Assembly: GCA_011525805.1 (NCBI GenBank)
Contig: WYBR01000042.1
Span: 1-64,000 of the forward strand
DNA length: 64,000 nucleotides
From: Vicinamibacteraceae bacterium
GTDB lineage: Bacteria > Planctomycetota > Phycisphaerae > Phycisphaerales > UBA5793
Direction of reading: 5' to 3'
In this document: piece after piece, positions 8,237-16,077 of the stretch
Numbering within the stretch: the first letter of the stretch is position 1
Layout of the letters: every line of letters begins with the position of its first letter
The notes under the pieces: generated by a model
The model's database searches: none
What the model was told of the DNA's origin: nothing
The model's input: the letters and a program-made list of their open reading frames with translations, nothing else
Translations under genes and position numbers: made by a program

Positions 8237-11200
8237 TCATCGGTCGCCATTCGGGAGTTCGATCGGAATGTCAAAGGCCGCGAGACGCTCGCGCCAGCGG
8301 GCAGCGCTGCTGTCGTGGCCGGCGAGCGGCTCCGTGGCGTGCCAGGCGTCGTAGAGGGAAACGATCGCCTCAATGCAGCGGCGATGCTCATCCGGAGTCG
8401 CCCCGAGCGAGGTCGGGAAGTACTGGTCGGCCCGGAGCAGTTGCGCCTCCGCCTCAGCAAACCGCGACAGGTTGATGTAGACCCGGCCGAGGTTGGTTCG
8501 AGCCTTCACGGTGCCGGAGCGGTTCTCGGCCATCTGTTCCACGAAGGCGGCGACTGCTTCGCGGAGGAGTGGCTCGGCTTCCTGGAATCGCCCCTTCGCA
8601 ATCAGGATCCGCCCCTGAATGTCCATCGCTCTGAAGCAGTGCAGATGACTCTCACCCAGTGCGCGGCGCGCCGTTGCCGCAGCCTCAGTCGCCAGATGCA
8701 TCGCGTCGTCGAATCGCTGTTGAGCAAGCAGCGAGGATGCGACATTCAGGGCGATGGTGATGGTGTATTCATTCTCACGGCCGCGGGTGCGCTCGCATCG
8801 TTCGAGTACATCGCGAAGCAGGGCCTCACCCTGCTCCGCGCGGCCCATGTCGATCCACGAGAGCGCCAGGTAGCGCATCGCTTCCAGCGTGTCGTAGTGA
8901 TCGTCGCCGAAGACTCGGCGGCGCAGTTCGAGGAGTTCACGGTAGTGCGGTTCGGCCTCGGCGGGCCGGCCCATCATCGTCAGGAGAAACGCGAGATTCC
9001 AGACGGAGGCAACGGTGTTGGGATGGTAATTGCCCCAGATGCGCCGGGCGAGTTCCAGCACCTCGCGCGTGTTGGGCAGGTCTTCGGCGAGCCGCTCCTG
9101 CCTGAAGAGAAAGTCCCCGTAACTGTTCAGCGAGACGATCAGGTCCGGATGGTCACTTCCGAAGTGGGCGCGGCTTCGGCCCACCATCTCGCGCAGAACT
9201 GCATCCGCTTCGGTGGGACGGTCGAGGTCGAGCAACACACCGCCCCAGACGCTCAGCGCCTCGATGAGCGCGCCTTCATGGTCACCGTCCAGGGCGCGCA
9301 AGCCCTCAACTGCGGCGACACAGAGGGGCTCCGCGTCGTCGGTGCGCCCCTGCACCTCGAGCATGTTGGCGAGGAGCGTCATCGCTCGGAGTGTGTGGAT
9401 CTCGCTCTCGCCGCTCACCCGGCGTCGGCGTTCGAGTGTCTCCCTGGCGAGCACCTCAGCCTCAGCCGCGCGGCGCCGGTTCTTCTCAAGGACCGCCGCT
9501 GAGTAGAGCGACAAGAGCGAGTCAGGATGGTCCGGGCCGAGAAGTTCGCGCCTCGCTTCCAGCGCCTGCTCCTGGAGCGGCACGGCCGCCTCGTACAGGC
9601 CAAGACTGGAATAGACTCGCGCGAGGGACTGCCGCAGCGTCGCACGCACAAGTGGCTGTTCGGCGAAGCGGCTCTCGATCGCAGCGATCGAAGGGCGCAG
9701 GATGGTCTCGTCGATCAATGCGACGGCAAGGTCCGTCGAATTGATAATGGCGAGTTGGCGACTGAAGGCCTCCGATTCGCCCTCGATGGATCTGCCCGCT
9801 TCAGGAGATCGCCGGCCCAGGGCTGCTCGGTGTCGCTCCTGAAGGTCCTCAATGAGTCGTACTCCCACTCTCGGAGCAACGAGGCTGCTGAGCATCCCTG
9901 CCTGAAATTCCGCGACCTGCTCCGTCTCGATCCGGCGTTGCTCGGCGAGGGAGGTTGCCAACTCCGCCTCCCTGCGGCGCTGCTCGGCATCGGCGTGCGC
10001 TGCCTGCTCGCGGATGGCAAAGATTGTCGTCCCGGCCAGGCCGGCGAGGAGCGCCGCGGCCACCAGCGCGCCGGTGGTCACCGGGCCGCGATTCCGGCGG
10101 ATGAACTTGCGCGCCAGGTACAGGCGCGAAGGCGGCGCCGCCTCGACGGGTTCTCCCTGGAGGTGTCTCTTGATGTCCATCGCAAGCCCATTGGCCGTTT
10201 CGTAGCGACGGCCGCGATCCTTCTCGAGGCAGCGCATCACGATCCAGTCAAGATCGCCGCGCACCATCGCGCTGAAGCGTGCCGGCTCGCTGGCCCGCTC
10301 AGGCCCGGTCTGCGCAGCGCTGCGCTTGCTCGTCGAGAGTCGCGTGCTGGGCTTCTCGGGCTCCTGTTCGCAGAGCAAGCGCTGGAGTTCGGCGAGCGCG
10401 GCGCGGCGAAGAAGCTCGGGATCAAAGGGCGTTGTGCCGGTCAGTAGTTCGTAGAGCAAAACGCCCAGCGAGTAAATGTCGCTGCGGGTATCCACGTCGA
10501 CGCCCGAGAGCGCGGCCTGTTCCGGGCTCATGTACTGCGGCGTGCCGATGAGGTGCCGGTGCGCTGTGAAGAGCGTCTTGTCGGTCAGTCGCTGTTCAAC
10601 GGCCTTGGCAATGCCGAAGTCGATCACCTTCGGCACGGGCCGGCCGTCAATGATCGTCACCAGCACGTTGCTCGGCTTGAGATCCCGATGAATGATGCCC
10701 TTCTGGTGGGCGTGCTGCACGGCGTGACAGACCTGCGTGAACAAGGCCAGCCGTTCGCGCAGGTCGAGCCTGTGTCGTTGACAATACTCGGTGATGGGTT
10801 CGCCGCGGACGAGTTCCATGACGAAGAAAGGCCGCCCGGCGTCGGTCGCCCCGGCGTCGAGGACGCGCGCAATGTTCGGATGATCCATCATGGCCAGTGC
10901 CTGCCGCTCGGCTTCGAAGCGAGCGATGACCTGCCGCGTGTCCATTCCCAACTTGATGATCTTGAGCGCCACACGGCGGACGACCGGCTCGGTCTGCTCG
11001 GCCATGAACACGATGCCAAACCCGCCTTCACCGATCTGCTCGAGGAGCTTGTAGCGGCCGATCATCGCTCCCGGGCCTTCCGACATCGCCCCGCGTGGAT
11101 CGGTCGCGTCCGCACCCTCGAAAGAAGGCGCGTGCATGAACCGCGATGCGGCGGCGTGGGATTCGAGCAGCGCCGCCACCGTTGCGAGCAACGCTTCATC

Positions 11201-11308
11201 GCCAGCGCAGGCAGTCTTCACGAAATCGGCCCGGACGTCCCGCGACTGCTCGATCGCATCGGCGAAGATGTCTTTGGCTCGAAGCAGTCGATTCGCTTCG
11301 GAAGACAT
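8237..11308 (-). CDS. Transmembrane Ser/Thr protein kinase with TPR-rich C-terminal sensor region
   Basis: 1023 aa. Cytosolic Hanks-type kinase domain at about residues 85-385: glycine loop IGEGGFGIV, catalytic Lys116 in VALK, HRDLKPSN at 207-214, DFG at 230-232, and GTPQYMSPEQ in the activation segment. One membrane helix follows at about 409-431, then a heptad-like glutamate/arginine stretch and a long tetratricopeptide region (repeats such as AEPHYRELLELRRRVFGDDH). All catalytic residues are present, so it should be active. The gene starts nine bases after the stop of the ECF sigma gene at 11318-11893, so the two are co-transcribed. This is a frequent planctomycete pairing, in which the kinase is thought to control the partner sigma factor; that role here is inferred. 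Confidence 0.9.
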   Translation of the reverse strand: MSSEANRLLRAKDIFADAIEQSRDVRADFVKTACAGDEALLATVAALLESHAAASRFMHAPSFEGADATDPRGAMSEGPGAMIGRYKLLEQIGEGGFGIVFMAEQTEPVVRRVALKIIKLGMDTRQVIARFEAERQALAMMDHPNIARVLDAGATDAGRPFFVMELVRGEPITEYCQRHRLDLRERLALFTQVCHAVQHAHQKGIIHRDLKPSNVLVTIIDGRPVPKVIDFGIAKAVEQRLTDKTLFTAHRHLIGTPQYMSPEQAALSGVDVDTRSDIYSLGVLLYELLTGTTPFDPELLRRAALAELQRLLCEQEPEKPSTRLSTSKRSAAQTGPERASEPARFSAMVRGDLDWIVMRCLEKDRGRRYETANGLAMDIKRHLQGEPVEAAPPSRLYLARKFIRRNRGPVTTGALVAAALLAGLAGTTIFAIREQAAHADAEQRRREAELATSLAEQRRIETEQVAEFQAGMLSSLVAPRVGVRLIEDLQERHRAALGRRSPEAGRSIEGESEAFSRQLAIINSTDLAVALIDETILRPSIAAIESRFAEQPLVRATLRQSLARVYSSLGLYEAAVPLQEQALEARRELLGPDHPDSLLSLYSAAVLEKNRRRAAEAEVLARETLERRRRVSGESEIHTLRAMTLLANMLEVQGRTDDAEPLCVAAVEGLRALDGDHEGALIEALSVWGGVLLDLDRPTEADAVLREMVGRSRAHFGSDHPDLIVSLNSYGDFLFRQERLAEDLPNTREVLELARRIWGNYHPNTVASVWNLAFLLTMMGRPAEAEPHYRELLELRRRVFGDDHYDTLEAMRYLALSWIDMGRAEQGEALLRDVLERCERTRGRENEYTITIALNVASSLLAQQRFDDAMHLATEAAATARRALGESHLHCFRAMDIQGRILIAKGRFQEAEPLLREAVAAFVEQMAENRSGTVKARTNLGRVYINLSRFAEAEAQLLRADQYFPTSLGATPDEHRRCIEAIVSLYDAWHATEPLAGHDSSAARWRERLAAFDIPIELPNGDR

Positions 11309-11317
11309 GGCTGCTCC

Positions 11318-11893
11318 TCAATCCCGCTCATCGTCCCGGGTCATCTCCGAATAGAGCCATGATCGCGCAAACTCCCAGTCACGCTTGACGGTCCGCTCGG
11401 AAAGTCCGAGCGCCTCGGCCGTCTGCTCGATCGTCAACCCCGCATAGAACCGCAGACTCACAACGGACGCGGCACGCGCATCGACACTCTCAAGGCGCCG
11501 AAACGCCTCGTCGAGGGCCACGATTTCCTCGTCACCCACGGCACTGAGGTCCGCCACGTCGGCGAGTTGCAGGTCAACCCGTTTTGATCCGCCGCCGCGC
11601 TTCACGCGCCCGCGGCGGCGCGCGTGCTCAATCAGGATGCGGCGCATCGCCTCTCCCGCAGCGGCAAAGAACTGTGCCCGGTCGCGCTCGGCAAGATCGC
11701 CATCCTTGAAAAGTCGAAGGTAGACTTCGTGGACCAGAGCGGTCGCCTGAAGAGTGTGATCCCGCCGCTCCTCGGCCATCCGCCACTGCGCGATTCGGCA
11801 AAGTTGGCCATAGACCGCGTCGATCAAACTGGAAGCACCCGCCTCGCCGGCGTCAATGCCCTTCGGCGTTCGCGATAGGTCTGGTTCGGACAT
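11318..11893 (-). CDS. ECF-family RNA polymerase sigma factor
   Basis: 191 aa. Region 2 is visible in DHTLQATALVHEVYLRLF and FFAAAGEAMRRILIEHARRR; region 4 in VVSLRFYAGLTIEQTAEALG followed by the recognition helix LSERTVKRDWEFARSWL. This layout matches the ECF subfamily found widely in planctomycetes beside Ser/Thr kinases. The start is well supported: AAAGGAG lies a few bases before the ATG. It is the first gene of a two-gene unit with the kinase gene 9 bases downstream. No anti-sigma gene is visible, so the kinase is the likely controlling partner. Confidence 0.9.
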   Translation of the reverse strand: MSEPDLSRTPKGIDAGEAGASSLIDAVYGQLCRIAQWRMAEERRDHTLQATALVHEVYLRLFKDGDLAERDRAQFFAAAGEAMRRILIEHARRRGRVKRGGGSKRVDLQLADVADLSAVGDEEIVALDEAFRRLESVDARAASVVSLRFYAGLTIEQTAEALGLSERTVKRDWEFARSWLYSEMTRDDERD

Positions 11894-12218
11894 ATTCTCC
11901 TTTCACTCGAATCGCTCGGAGAGCGAGAACGCCGAACGTCCGTCCACCTTGCGATGCCCCGCGTGCGATCGGCGTCGGGTGCGGGCGATCTGTTCAACCA
12001 GCGACAGTGGCTGCTGACCTGCGTGACAATGCCCTGAAGGGCACCATCGCCTGGGAAGGCGTCAAGTAGGGTATTAGCCACTTCGCAACCGAGCGAGCCC
12101 TGCTTGGACCTTCTGGTCCAGTGGTGAGGCAGCAACCTCTCGATCCACAAGGGCGAGCGCTTGCCAAAAGTGGATACGGCCGCTGACATCGTTCACAGAG
12201 GAGCAGTTATGATCCGAA
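11894..12218. other. Intergenic region between the two sigma/kinase modules
   Basis: About 325 bases with no gene I can support. A frame at 12074-12218 on the minus strand looks mildly protein-like (WQALALVDREVAASPLDQK) but has no start of its own and lies out of frame with the upstream gene. Otherwise it should contain the promoter of the sigma gene at 11893. Confidence 0.35.
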
Positions 12219-12611
12219 TCACACTCCACCTCGCGGTGGAGTGGCCTTTTGCATGTCTGCAGCCCCCTCGGCCGCTCCCATCTGGAGTGCCGATCTCGGA
12301 TGACGATCCTTGGTCGAGCGCATGTGCCGCAGTAGTGACGGGGATTGCCCGGTTTCGAGCACGGCTCGCGCGATTGTCTGGAGCAACTCAGCGCGAGGCC
12401 GAGTGTTCGGAAGTTGCGTTGCGATAGCGATCGCGCGGTCGACATCGCCGAGTGTCGTCGCCTCCGCCTGACCAAGCCACCAGTTCGGGTCATCGACATC
12501 CGGCGACGGTCGACCCGTGAGCCACCAGATAAGACCGAGGAGCAGCAATGCTCCAACGATGGCAACCCGTGAGCGTCGAGAGGCCAGCCTCCGCCTGATC
12601 GATGTCAGCAT
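12219..12611 (-). CDS. Small single-pass membrane protein (130 aa), unknown function
   Basis: The ATG at 12611 has AAGGAG six bases upstream, so I choose it over the longer frame to 12710. The N-terminus is basic (MLTSIRRRLASRRSR), followed by one membrane helix (VAIVGALLLLGLIWWLTG) and a hydrophilic domain (WWLGQAEATTLGDVDRAIAI, LPNTRPRAELLQTIARAVLE) that could form a short helical repeat. The positive-inside pattern places the C-terminal part outside the cytoplasm. It lies 68 bases after the second kinase gene on the same strand and is probably the third gene of that unit. I do not recognise the family. The last codons overlap a strong hairpin. Confidence 0.65.
   Translation of the reverse strand: MLTSIRRRLASRRSRVAIVGALLLLGLIWWLTGRPSPDVDDPNWWLGQAEATTLGDVDRAIAIATQLPNTRPRAELLQTIARAVLETGQSPSLLRHMRSTKDRHPRSALQMGAAEGAADMQKATPPRGGV
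12222..12243 (-). terminator. Hairpin overlapping the end of the 12219-12611 gene
   Basis: A perfect 9-bp stem (CACTCCACC / GGTGGAGTG) with a four-base loop covers the last codons (encoding TPPRGGV) and touches the stop codon. No T tract follows on the minus strand; a short CCTTTT follows on the plus strand. Probably the end of the second kinase transcription unit. Confidence 0.45.
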
Positions 12612-12679
12612 AGCCGGCTCCTTGCTCAATCCGCAACACTTGTTCACCAGTAACACACCCGTCCGCAGCCTGCAATACT

Positions 12680-15091
12680 CTACTTCATCGCCGCCAACTC
12701 CTGCTCGCACCGCTCAAGGCACTTGCCGAACTCCTCGGGATAGTGGCTCTCCCAGTGCGCGACCCATCCGCGCCGCTGGCGCTCGTGGTGCAGCGCCAGG
12801 CCATCACGGTAGTGCCGTGCTGCCTCGTTCCAATGCGATCGCCGGGTTTCGAGGGACAACTCCTCCCGCTGTGCGAGTTCCGCATGTGTGCGGCCGAGGC
12901 GCGTCGTCATGACTTCCTGAAAGCGGAAGAATCGCTGATCGTCGGGATTGGCGGCGAACAAGTCGATCGACAGCACGCGCGACTGCTCAATCATGTCGAG
13001 TCCCTCGGCGTGCTCTCCGACGGCCACGCGCGCAGTGCCCAGTGAGGCCAGGACTCGCATGAACTCCAGCGCCTTACGCTGATTGCCCTCGTCACCGACG
13101 CGCAGGGCCGCCAATTCGGCGAGCGCCGGTCGGAAGCAGGTCAACGCCTTCTGCGGCTCCTTGAGTTGCAGAAGAATGTTGCCATACCAGCCCTTGGCCA
13201 CGGCGAGTTCGAATCGCCATAGCGGCGACTGCTGATCCCGCGATGCGACGCCTTCGACGAGTTGCAACGCCTCCCGACCGTTGAGTGCCAGCGCTTCGAC
13301 ATCACCTTCTTCGTATCGCTCCCACGCATCCATGAAGAGGGCGTGAGCAAGGTCGAGTCGGGCCTCGGGAACATCTGTGGCTGCGCAGACCGAACGCAGA
13401 ATCTCAAGGCCTTGGCCGAGTTGAACGATCAGGCCCGGGTCTTTGCCGGCGCCCTCGTCCGGTCCGGCTGCCTCAGCGCGGCGCACATACATTCGGCCCA
13501 GGTGATGCGCGATCTGCGCATCGCGGGGATACCGTACGTGAAGTGGTTCGACAATCGTGAGAGCAGCGTCATAACTCGCCCGCGCGCCATCGATGTCACC
13601 CAGGTTCGGAAGTTGCGAGTTCCCGAGCACATCGCCGAGGCGCTCGTAGGCGAGGGCGAGATCAATGAGAAAGGCAGGATCATCGCCTGCATCGGCACGT
13701 ATCTGCTCCAGGTTGGCGCGAGCCGCTTCGATCAGTTCGCGCCGCACCGGTGTCGAGCCGGGCAGGGACGCGATGCCGTCGTGCATGTCGTAGAGCACCT
13801 GCTTGGCGAAGGCCCACAGCGACGCGACGTTGCGCTCGCTGCGCCGCTGGGCGTCGAGGGCGCGTGCGGATTCCTGGACGCTGACGATCGTCGCGGCGAG
13901 CAGCGACGCCGAGACGATCAGCGCCGCCGCGACCCCCCTGCGGTGCTTCTTCACCGCGTGCCACGCCCGCCGCACCCGCCGCGTGCGCGGGCCGACCGGC
14001 GGCTCGCCTGCCGCCAGCCGCCTCAGGTCGTCAGCGAACGCACGGGCGCTGTCGTAGCGATCGCCGGCCTGCGGCGCCATGGCCTTGTGGATCACGTCCT
14101 GCACTTCGCCGCGCAGCGCGCGGTCCCATTCGCCCAGCGGCGTGATCGGTCGCTCGGCGGGATTGGCGCGCGAACGCGAAGCCGCCTTCGAACCAAACTC
14201 AAATGGCAGCCGCCCCGAGAGCAACTCGTACGCGAGCACGCCCAGCGAATAGATGTCGACGCGCACCGAGATTTCGCTCGTGTCGCCGAGCGACTGCTCG
14301 GGGCTCATGTACTCCAAGGTGCCGGCGACCGCGGCGTAGCGGGTCGTGCGGCTCAGTTGCGCATCATCCAGAAGGCGGGCGACGCCGAAGTCGAGCACCT
14401 TGGGCCGGCCCTCGTCCGTCACCATCACATTCGACGGCTTGAGGTCGCAGTGCAGCACGCCGTGATCGTGCGCGTGCTGCACGGCGTCGGCGATCTCCGC
14501 GAGCAACTTCAACCGTTTGACCAGCGAGAGGTTCTTTTCCTGCGCGTGTTCCAGCAGCGTCGCGCCTTCCACCAGTTCCATCGCAAGGTACGGCTGCGTC
14601 CGGCCCGAGGGCAACACCACCTCGTCCGCCTCGCAGAGGATGGCGATGCCGGGGTGGTTGAGGCGGGCGAGCGTCGCCACTTCGCGCTTGTGCCGCTTGA
14701 TGAACGCGTCGCCTTGGCCGAAGTCGCGCACCACCTTGACCGCCACGCGCCGGCCGGTGCCCAACTGATGCGCCTCGTAGACGATCCCCATGCCCCCCGC
14801 GCCGATCCGGCGGTGAATGTCGTAGCGCCCGAACGAGCCGCTCAGCCGCTCTTCCTCCAGAATCGCGCTCGCGGGCACAGGCGCCTGCGGATGGTCCAGC
14901 AGCGAGAAAGTCGATTCCGACGCCTTGACGAGGGCCTCGACCTCGCAGCGCAGAGGCTCATCCTCGCCGCACATGTCTTCGAGGATCGCGGCGCGGTCCT
15001 CAGGCTTTGCGGCGATCACCGCGTCGAAAGCCTTCCTCAGCCGCGCCCACCGATCGCTCTCAAAGCCACGCGAGAACTCCATCGCCTCCAT
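12680..15091 (-). CDS. Transmembrane Ser/Thr protein kinase with HCD (non-RD) catalytic loop
   Basis: 803 aa. Kinase domain at about residues 90-360: glycine loop IGAGGMGIV, Lys119 in VAVK, activation segment from DFG at 234-236 to GTLEYMSPEQ. The catalytic loop reads HCDLKPSN (residues 214-221), so the usual Arg before the catalytic Asp is Cys. That makes this a non-RD kinase. One membrane helix lies at about 386-404, followed by an extracytoplasmic region with TPR-like helices (YERLGDVLGNSQLPNLGDIDG and similar). The start overlaps the end of the sigma-like gene by about 30 bases, implying translational coupling. It parallels the 8237-11893 module but with clearly different sequence. Confidence 0.88.
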   Translation of the reverse strand: MEAMEFSRGFESDRWARLRKAFDAVIAAKPEDRAAILEDMCGEDEPLRCEVEALVKASESTFSLLDHPQAPVPASAILEEERLSGSFGRYDIHRRIGAGGMGIVYEAHQLGTGRRVAVKVVRDFGQGDAFIKRHKREVATLARLNHPGIAILCEADEVVLPSGRTQPYLAMELVEGATLLEHAQEKNLSLVKRLKLLAEIADAVQHAHDHGVLHCDLKPSNVMVTDEGRPKVLDFGVARLLDDAQLSRTTRYAAVAGTLEYMSPEQSLGDTSEISVRVDIYSLGVLAYELLSGRLPFEFGSKAASRSRANPAERPITPLGEWDRALRGEVQDVIHKAMAPQAGDRYDSARAFADDLRRLAAGEPPVGPRTRRVRRAWHAVKKHRRGVAAALIVSASLLAATIVSVQESARALDAQRRSERNVASLWAFAKQVLYDMHDGIASLPGSTPVRRELIEAARANLEQIRADAGDDPAFLIDLALAYERLGDVLGNSQLPNLGDIDGARASYDAALTIVEPLHVRYPRDAQIAHHLGRMYVRRAEAAGPDEGAGKDPGLIVQLGQGLEILRSVCAATDVPEARLDLAHALFMDAWERYEEGDVEALALNGREALQLVEGVASRDQQSPLWRFELAVAKGWYGNILLQLKEPQKALTCFRPALAELAALRVGDEGNQRKALEFMRVLASLGTARVAVGEHAEGLDMIEQSRVLSIDLFAANPDDQRFFRFQEVMTTRLGRTHAELAQREELSLETRRSHWNEAARHYRDGLALHHERQRRGWVAHWESHYPEEFGKCLERCEQELAAMK

Positions 15092-15665
15092 CGTCTCCTC
15101 CCGGCTCCCGATCCCCCAACTCCCGGCGCAGCCACGCCCGGGCGAACTGCCACTGCCGCTCGACCCACTTCTCCGATCGGCCGAAGCCCTTCGCCGACGC
15201 GGCGTCCGTCATCCCAAGGATGAACTTGTTGCGAACGACCTCGGCGAGAACGCGATCGAACCTTGCGAGTCGATCGACGGCGCGGTTGAGCCTTTCGTGC
15301 GCTTCGATGGCTTCAAGTTCGAGTCGCTCCGCCCGCGAGAGTGCGCTTCCGCGGCCTTCAAGTTCGCCGCGCCGCTCAATCTCCTTGCGGTACTTCCTCG
15401 CCTGGTTCAGAAACTGCCAGTTGACGAGTTTCGTCAGGCCGCGGAAGAAATGCCGTCTGCTCTTCCAGGTGCGTTTCGACTGGAGAATGGAGAGGACGAG
15501 GTCGGACACGATGGACGTGGCGTCGTGGGGGAGTCGGGGGAAACGGCGTCCCTTGACCCCCTGCGCGCAGCGGCGCGCCGCAACGAAGAACTCGATGAGG
15601 TCATTGCGAGTCGGGGTGTACCGCTCGTGGCCGCCGCGTCCGTTGCTGCCGGGGGAAGCGCGCAT
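15060..15665 (-). CDS. ECF-like sigma factor, divergent
   Basis: 201 aa. Region 2-like sequence spans RLPHDATSIVSDLVLSILQ through HFFRGLTKLVNWQFLNQARK. Region 4-like sequence spans LAEVVRNKFILGMTDAASAKG with recognition helix FGRSEKWVERQWQFARAWLRRE. The W-x-F-A-R-x-W-L end is shared with the first sigma factor (WEFARSWL), which supports the assignment. Overall it is more divergent, and the linker is unusually long and charged. It is first in an overlapping unit with the HCD kinase gene. The C-terminal tail is Gly/Asp-rich (DREPGGDDGGDG) and may be disordered. An alternative ATG start lies a little downstream, but no start has a strong ribosome-binding site. Confidence 0.72.
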   Translation of the reverse strand: MRASPGSNGRGGHERYTPTRNDLIEFFVAARRCAQGVKGRRFPRLPHDATSIVSDLVLSILQSKRTWKSRRHFFRGLTKLVNWQFLNQARKYRKEIERRGELEGRGSALSRAERLELEAIEAHERLNRAVDRLARFDRVLAEVVRNKFILGMTDAASAKGFGRSEKWVERQWQFARAWLRRELGDREPGGDDGGDGVLAWL

Positions 15666-15907
15666 GTGAAACTCCAGTCTCCCGATGGAGCGAAGACATC
15701 CGCGAAAAAAGTCGCGAGGATCTGAAGTATCGCGTCCCCGCGCCCCCCTGACGTTCGCTATACCTGCAGGAGGACCGGTTCTCCCCCCCGAACGGCCTCC
15801 CGCCGGCCGGGCGCCCCCCGCGCCCTGCCGGCAAGTCTAGACCACTTCCCGCCGCCCAATCAACGGCGGGCGTCAGTGCATTTTCGGTTTGCTGCGCGAG
15901 GTAACCC
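15666..15907. other. Divergent intergenic region between sigma gene and FG-GAP operon
   Basis: About 240 bases, including runs of seven C's at 15784 and a hairpin CCCGCCG-N9-CGGCGGG at about 15848-15870 reading toward the + strand genes. It should hold divergent promoters, but I see no convincing -35/-10 pair. Confidence 0.35.
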
Positions 15908-16006
15908 ATGAACGGCGACATGAGAACTTTCCGGATGATCATGACCCGCCTGCTGCTCGTCGTGATCGGACTCATGGCGGCCTTCGCAGCGGCGCCGTTG
16001 GCGTAA
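15908..16006 (+). CDS. Candidate 32-residue membrane peptide
   Basis: The ATG at 15908 has GAGG six bases upstream. The peptide runs MNGDMRTFRMIMTRL, then LLVVIGLMAAFAAAPLA and a TAA stop, so it is a basic N-terminus plus one hydrophobic segment ending in A-A-A-P-L-A. It could be a genuine small membrane peptide, a leader peptide ahead of the FG-GAP gene 71 bases downstream, or the remnant of a signal peptide from a deleted gene. It is too short to judge by composition. Confidence 0.35.
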   Translation: MNGDMRTFRMIMTRLLLVVIGLMAAFAAAPLA

Positions 16007-16077
16007 CGCAGGAGAGCCATCCAAAGAGACCGTCGGCTGCCGGAGTGTCGGCTTGCGTGTTGAGGAGACAGAGGAAG

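Noticed and set aside
12074-12565. Minus-strand frame overlapping the small membrane protein gene
   Set aside because: The upstream part is an out-of-frame shadow. Only its last 40 codons look protein-like, and they have no start. A frameshifted extension of the 12219-12611 gene is possible, but there is not enough evidence.
13262-15223. Long + strand open frame (653 codons) opposite the second kinase
   Set aside because: It mirrors the kinase gene on the other strand, has no ribosome-binding site or signature, and its composition (Arg/His/Ala-rich) is what GC-rich antisense frames produce. The same holds for 8099-9502 and 24365-26152.
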